From Chelydra serpentina (lineage: Eukaryota; Chordata; Testudines; Chelydridae): a DNA stretch of 64,000 nucleotides. Below the pieces are notes generated by a model that was not told where the DNA came from, made no database searches, and saw only the letters and a program-made list of their open reading frames with translations. The DNA lies in NCBI GenBank assembly GCA_037349315.1, contig JBAIAC010000007.1, positions 22,214,001-22,278,000 of the forward strand, written 5' to 3'. Numbering within the stretch: the stretch's first letter is position 1; the number at the start of each line of letters is the position of its first letter. Of the stretch, positions 53,701 through 59,700 are shown in pieces. A program made the translations under genes and the position numbers.

Positions 53701-56700
53701 CTGTCTAGGGAGCCAATGGTACTTCTTGTAGGTGCCTCTTCTGATCACAGAGAAGACAGGTCTCTGCTCGAAGGTGGCGAGAACAAATGGGGTTGGAGAA
53801 GATGACAATCAGAATATTTCCTCAAAATGGTGGTGCTGTAGTGTAGTGAAACGTTGGGGTCAGGGGGAATCGGCACTGATAACGATCTTGCAACTGAGAA
53901 CGTTTCAGGTGGAGATACCACCAGTATGTATCAGGATTGCAACGGGTTCAATCTTCAGTGCCAGTCCTGATTCTTGTAAGGTGGATGGTTTGATGTCAGC
54001 ACTGAGATTGGCACCAAGCCACTACTACTTTGAATTGTGCCAGTGGTTGAGCTTGTGTGTCCAGCTCTTGAAGCCATAGAGGGGTTGGAGGTTTTGCTTC
54101 TGGAAGACTGGTATTTCTGAGCTTACTTGTGAGATAACCCCAAGGGATGTTCAGAGCTCCATTTCTGCCTGTGCTCCATCTGGCCGTGTCTCTTGGTGTG
54201 TCTTTGGCATTGGTGGTTTGGACACTGGGTCTGTTGGTAATGGGGTTGATGCCAAGAATGCCAGTCCTGATATTCTCACCACTTTCTTCATTGCCTTTTT
54301 CCTGCTGCCAGACCCTGATGTGGGGTGCCTGCTTGAGGAGGCACTAACCAAAATGACCTTTTCGGCTCCAGATTGGTAACTGTCACTTCCTACAAGTTGG
54401 AAGCAACCCACGTAGACTTCACTAATAGATGGAGTTTGAGATTAGTGTGTCTAAATTTACAGGTTCTGAAGAAAAAGGAGTGGCAAACCAAACATCTGTG
54501 CAGGATGTGGCTTCCCATCAGGCAGCACAGGTAGTGACTGTGGCCACGTGTAAGCAGGATAAGAATGTCACACGATGGGAAGTGTTTGAACCCAGGTGCC
54601 TCAAAGTCCACCATGATAATGGTTGGAGCAAAGCGCCTGACCCCAGTGTATGGGGGGGTGGGGGGGGGGTTGTTGAACCCTTTTTTTCCTTTTGAAAAGT
54701 ATAATTTGATTGTAGATTTTTGAAGACAATAAAATGAATTATTCAATTAGCTGTTTTCTTTTCAAGACAAAGGTTAACAAACACTAAAAGAGAGTAGCAG
54801 ATTGTCACTGTTGGGTTCCATCTCGCTGTCACAGGGGATGAAAGGGAACTAAGGAAAGGCTGCATCTGCTCCACCGTTTATGCCTTCCTACAGGAGCACA
54901 AGATGGCACAGGCACAGCCCCAACGGATATTGCTAGTCAAAAAACTCTGATCTCATTGCACATGAGGTGCATTCACATCTACAGTAGGATCCACACGGAC
55001 ACATATTTGAAGAGGAACAGTTGACTGAGATTTGGTACAAAAATCCATCTGTAGCAACATTTGATGTGCCACCTTCCTCATGCAGCAAACCCAAACATCT
55101 TGTCTTCACATTCCAGTTCTGCACAACTCTGCCACTGTCTAAACATCTCACCTCCTCCCTTTTTTAACTTCTCCTACCCAATCTTCTATCTAGTTAATAC
55201 CACTTGTAAATCTCCCTATTTTCATCTTTTTGCCTTTCCTTACTAGCCTTTATTCCTTGAATTCACTCCTTTACATTGTGTACCAAATGACTTCCCTGAC
55301 CTCATTGAAGTTTCTCCTAAAATCATACTACTTCTGGTGAATGATAGTTCATCAAAAATAGAAGTGAGTTTAAGGAAAAAATTAAATCATATGCCTACAC
55401 CATTTTGAACCCATTGTCTGTATTACATGCCCAACCTGTATTTATTTTCTGATTTAGGGCCAGATACTTACAGTGAGTAGTATCTCATTCCTCAAGTGCT
55501 TCCAATGGAATCTTTGAGTAAGGTATTAGCCAACATGAGTAAGGATATCAGAATCTGACCCTGACAGTGTAAGCTCCTGAGGCAAGGACTATGTATTTCT
55601 CCAGATTTTGCACAGTGTTGAATGCACTTATAGAATTAAAATAATAATGATAATTACCCAACATTCCTATCAGAGGCACTGAAGATTTTATTCAACCATT
55701 TTATACCCCCCGCCAACACTGCATTAAATAATAAGGCGTGACAACTGGTTCTCTCCTACTTGAATGTTAAGGTGCTCAAAATCAACCAGGGCAAGGACCA
55801 AACAAAGATAAAGGAACAAAGTTTTAAATAAAACAAAGTCAGAGAATAAATCCTAATAACATGGACAGAACATGAAGAGATTTAAGTACAATTTTATCAT
55901 CATCTACAGCAGGGGTGGGCAAACTACGGCCCACAGGCCAGATCCAGCCCGCCAGCCATTTTAATCCAGCCCTCGAGCTCTCTGCTGGGGAGCAGGATCG
56001 GGGGCCACTCCATGCAGCTCCCGGAAGCAGCGGTATGGTCCCCCTCCGGTTCCTACATGTAGGGGCAGCTAGGGGCCCCTCCACTCCAAGCGCCGTCCCC
56101 ACAGCTCCCACTGGCCAGGAACCACAGCCAATGGAAACTGTAGGGGTGGTGCCTGTGGACAGGGCAGTGTACAGAGTTGCCTGGCCGCGCTTCCACGTAG
56201 GAGCCGGAGAAGGGACATACCTCAAGCGACTCCTAGAAGCAGTGGCAAGCGCTGCCCGGACCCTGTACCCCTGAGCCTCTCCCCGTACCCCAAACCCCGC
56301 CCCAGCCACAATCCCCCTCCTGCCCTCTGAACCCCTCAGTCCCAGCCCGGAGCACCCTCCTACTCCACAAACTCCTCATCCCCAGCCCCACCCCAGAGTC
56401 CACACCCCCAACCAGAGCCATCACCCCCTCCCACACCCCAACCCCAATTTTGTGAGCATTCATGGCCCACCATAGAATTTCTATTCCCAGATGTGGCTCT
56501 TGGGCCAAAACGTTTGCTCACCCCTGATCTACACAATGAAAACAATGAAATACAATTGGACAGATTCTATAATCCAGAAAAACTGCTGCAGAATTGGGCT
56601 CGGTAGTTCTAAATTATGACCTTACCTGCATCAAACATTTCAAGCAGATTAACTAAAGTCTCAAATGCTGCAAGCCGCACACTGCTGCCTTCATCTCTCG

Positions 56701-59700
56701 CTAGTTCTACTAATTCAGGAAGCACTACATTTTTTGTTAGTTCTGTCCTGCAAAGCAAGCAAAATGGTTAGGAAAGACAAATAATGAAACAATGTTTACA
56801 TAACACCAAACCCAATCTCTCCCAAACATAACTTTCTCCTGGAAGCTGTACATTACTCTTCAATTTCCCAGTTAGGAAAAACTGAAAAAAGCTGCAGGAA
56901 AACAAAAATAACATTAAAAACAAAACAAAACCTCCAGAGATTTTGTAGCCAGCTGAAAACAGACTAAAGTTTAAAATACAAATCATCTCCTCTCATGACT
57001 AAAGAAAATTACTTAGTTTATCTCAAATAACAGATTGTACATGTAACACAACAGCATTTATGATGATTTAATGTGGGTTACACAGAAGAGTTCTCTGCAA
57101 GAGTATTCAGAAACTTCTCAATGCTACAAAAGAGCAAGGTCCTAAATGTAAATGACAAAATATGAGCCACGACTAGTGAAAATCCATGGGAATGACTTGT
57201 CCTCATTACATAAGATGGGACTGGCCAAAGGCAAGCCCTTCCACATGGAACGCTTGCTGCCATTATCTGGAGGAGTTGTTGGGTCAGCCAGTCAGGCAGC
57301 CTCACATCAGTGTTGGGTTCTTCAAAGCCAGTTCTAATTGGCTTTGTGTAGAATCTATCACTTTATGCAAACTTCAGTTCTCATTTATAGTGTATTTGTT
57401 CCTGCTTGGGCTAAAAATGAGACCACAAGATGAACTTTTCTTCACATCCTTTCTTAACATACTGGCCTTGAACTTTTTTTGTGGGGGAAGAGAAGGTAAA
57501 GGTCCATATTTTCCTTCTCTCCTTATCATCAGGACCTATTATAGCTAACCTGGATTTAAAAGAAAAGAAATCGTCTGCATTCTTCCACATATCCGCCTAC
57601 CTCCTTTATGTCACTTTATAGGAGCCACTTTTAGCCTCCACAAAAAAGGCATTAGCAACTTAATTTTCTGCCTCCTCTCTATAGGTTATCCCGGCAAGCT
57701 AGATTCTGAGAGTGTGATATAGCCAGTTGTAGTGTCATACATTTTAATAAATAAAACAGATTATTTGATGGACTTTGTTACATGTTGCCGTGTAAAGTCC
57801 TTTCCACACACACCATAAATCAGAATTAGTTTTACTGATATTAGATTAGATTATTTTATAATCCACCCTCCCACAAAGGAAATAATATTTTACAATAGAG
57901 TGTATCACTTATACATTATTGTCAACACCAAATGCATCATTATGGCATCCTACCTGCTGATGGAGCCAAATAAATTCAGTGAGAAAATTACAGGAAACAA
58001 TAGACTGAATCCCAAAGGAAAGAAATATCAACAGACAGGTGGAAAATGGATTAAGAAGGAAATAAGTGAACACATGGTCAGGAATGGGGGGTAAAAATAC
58101 ATTCCAAATAAGACCCAGGAGGCAGGGAGAAAGAGAGAAAATGAAATCACAAGCTGATGGGCAACGGGAAGAAAGCTGAAACAGATACTTCCAAAATGTG
58201 TTTCTGTGGATTTCCATTTTGGAACCATTAAAGATGTATTTAATTTTTGACAAAGAATTAAAACAAATATGGCAACTAGAAAAAAGAATCAGTTGTTTAT
58301 AAATTTGTGATAAAACCATGCCATTTCCAAAAGATGATGCGGCTACCAATGTGTGATACCAATCCATACATTTTCCATGCAATTTTTACTCTTAATACAT
58401 ATACATTTATTGCTATATAACATAATCAGAGTGGACTATAATAAAAATGACTGCAAAAATCTACATTCTATATTGAGATAGATAAAGTGGGTAAGGTAAT
58501 ATATTTTACTGGACCAAATTCTATTGGCGGAAGAGACAAGTTTCAACATTCATAGAGCTCTTCTTCAGATCTGGAAAAGGTAACTAGAGTGTCATAGCAA
58601 AATACAAGTTGGGACAAATTGTTAAGCATAAAGCATTAATGCTTGTTGCAAGAAACTACTTAAAAATGAAGTGACCAATTAATGCTTGAAAGCTGGTCCA
58701 ACAAAATATATTAAAACTTATAAATGTATATATGACATAACTGGAATATGTTTTATGCTACATAGGTCATGTAACATATCTCTGTAAAGGCTATGATCTA
58801 CTGAATCTATTCCTCCTATTTGTATGCATGTATCATTTTTGTAGTTGAAGTTATGAATATTGGCTGTATATTTGCTTGATTTCTAAATAGTCTTAGCAAA
58901 AAGATTTGGTCAGTGTCTTGAGAAAGGAATGTGTAGGTTATGTGCCCAATCAAGAAGCCCTTAACAGACAATTGGACTTGCAGACACCAATCCACATCTG
59001 AGCTTTCCCAGGAATGTGGCTTGGCTGGTAAGGAACTCAGTTGTGCATGGACATGTGACTTGCCCATGTGACTCCAAAACTCCATTTTGTAACTGGATGG
59101 AAGAGGGAGGGATAATTCACTTGGTAATTCACTTTGTTCTGTCTGTCACTACTTGGAACCATTTAAATCCTACTTTCTGTACTTATTAAAATCACTTTTT
59201 ACTTATTAATTAACCTGGAGTACATGTTAGTACCTGTGTGTGGGGGGAAAACAGCTGTGCATATCTCTCTATCAGTGTTATAGAGGGCGAACAATCTATG
59301 AGTTTACCCTGTATAAGCTTTATACTGGGTAAAACACATTTATTTAGGGTTTGGACCCCATTGGGAGTTGAGCATCTGGGTGTTAAAGACAGGAATACTT
59401 CCTAAGCTGCTTCCTGGAAAGCCCCCAGCTGTTAGGGGACGTGGCTCAGACCTGGGTCTGGGTTTGGAGCAGGCTAGCGAGTATGCTCAAACCAGACAGG
59501 ATTCTGGAGTCCCAAGGGGAAAAGGCAGGAAAGCAGGGGCAGAAGTAGTCTTGGCACATCAAGTGGCAGCCCCAAAGGGGTTTCTGTGATAGCAACCCCT
59601 TCACACTGATCACTTAAGCAAGTGAATAATTTGAATAAGATCAATGTTTTCTAAAGTTACTCATGTGCTTAAATGTTTGCAGGACAAAGCCCTTACACAG

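Larger units (their letters stand above)
47661..56625 (-). other. PPP4R4: Largest PPP4R4 intron in the window
   Basis: 9 kb, built largely of transposable elements: LTR-like piece, CR1, DIRS-like/Penelope/DIRS-like composite and a hAT-type element. The stretches 47740-49150 and 55030-55900 are unassigned. Confidence 0.8.
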
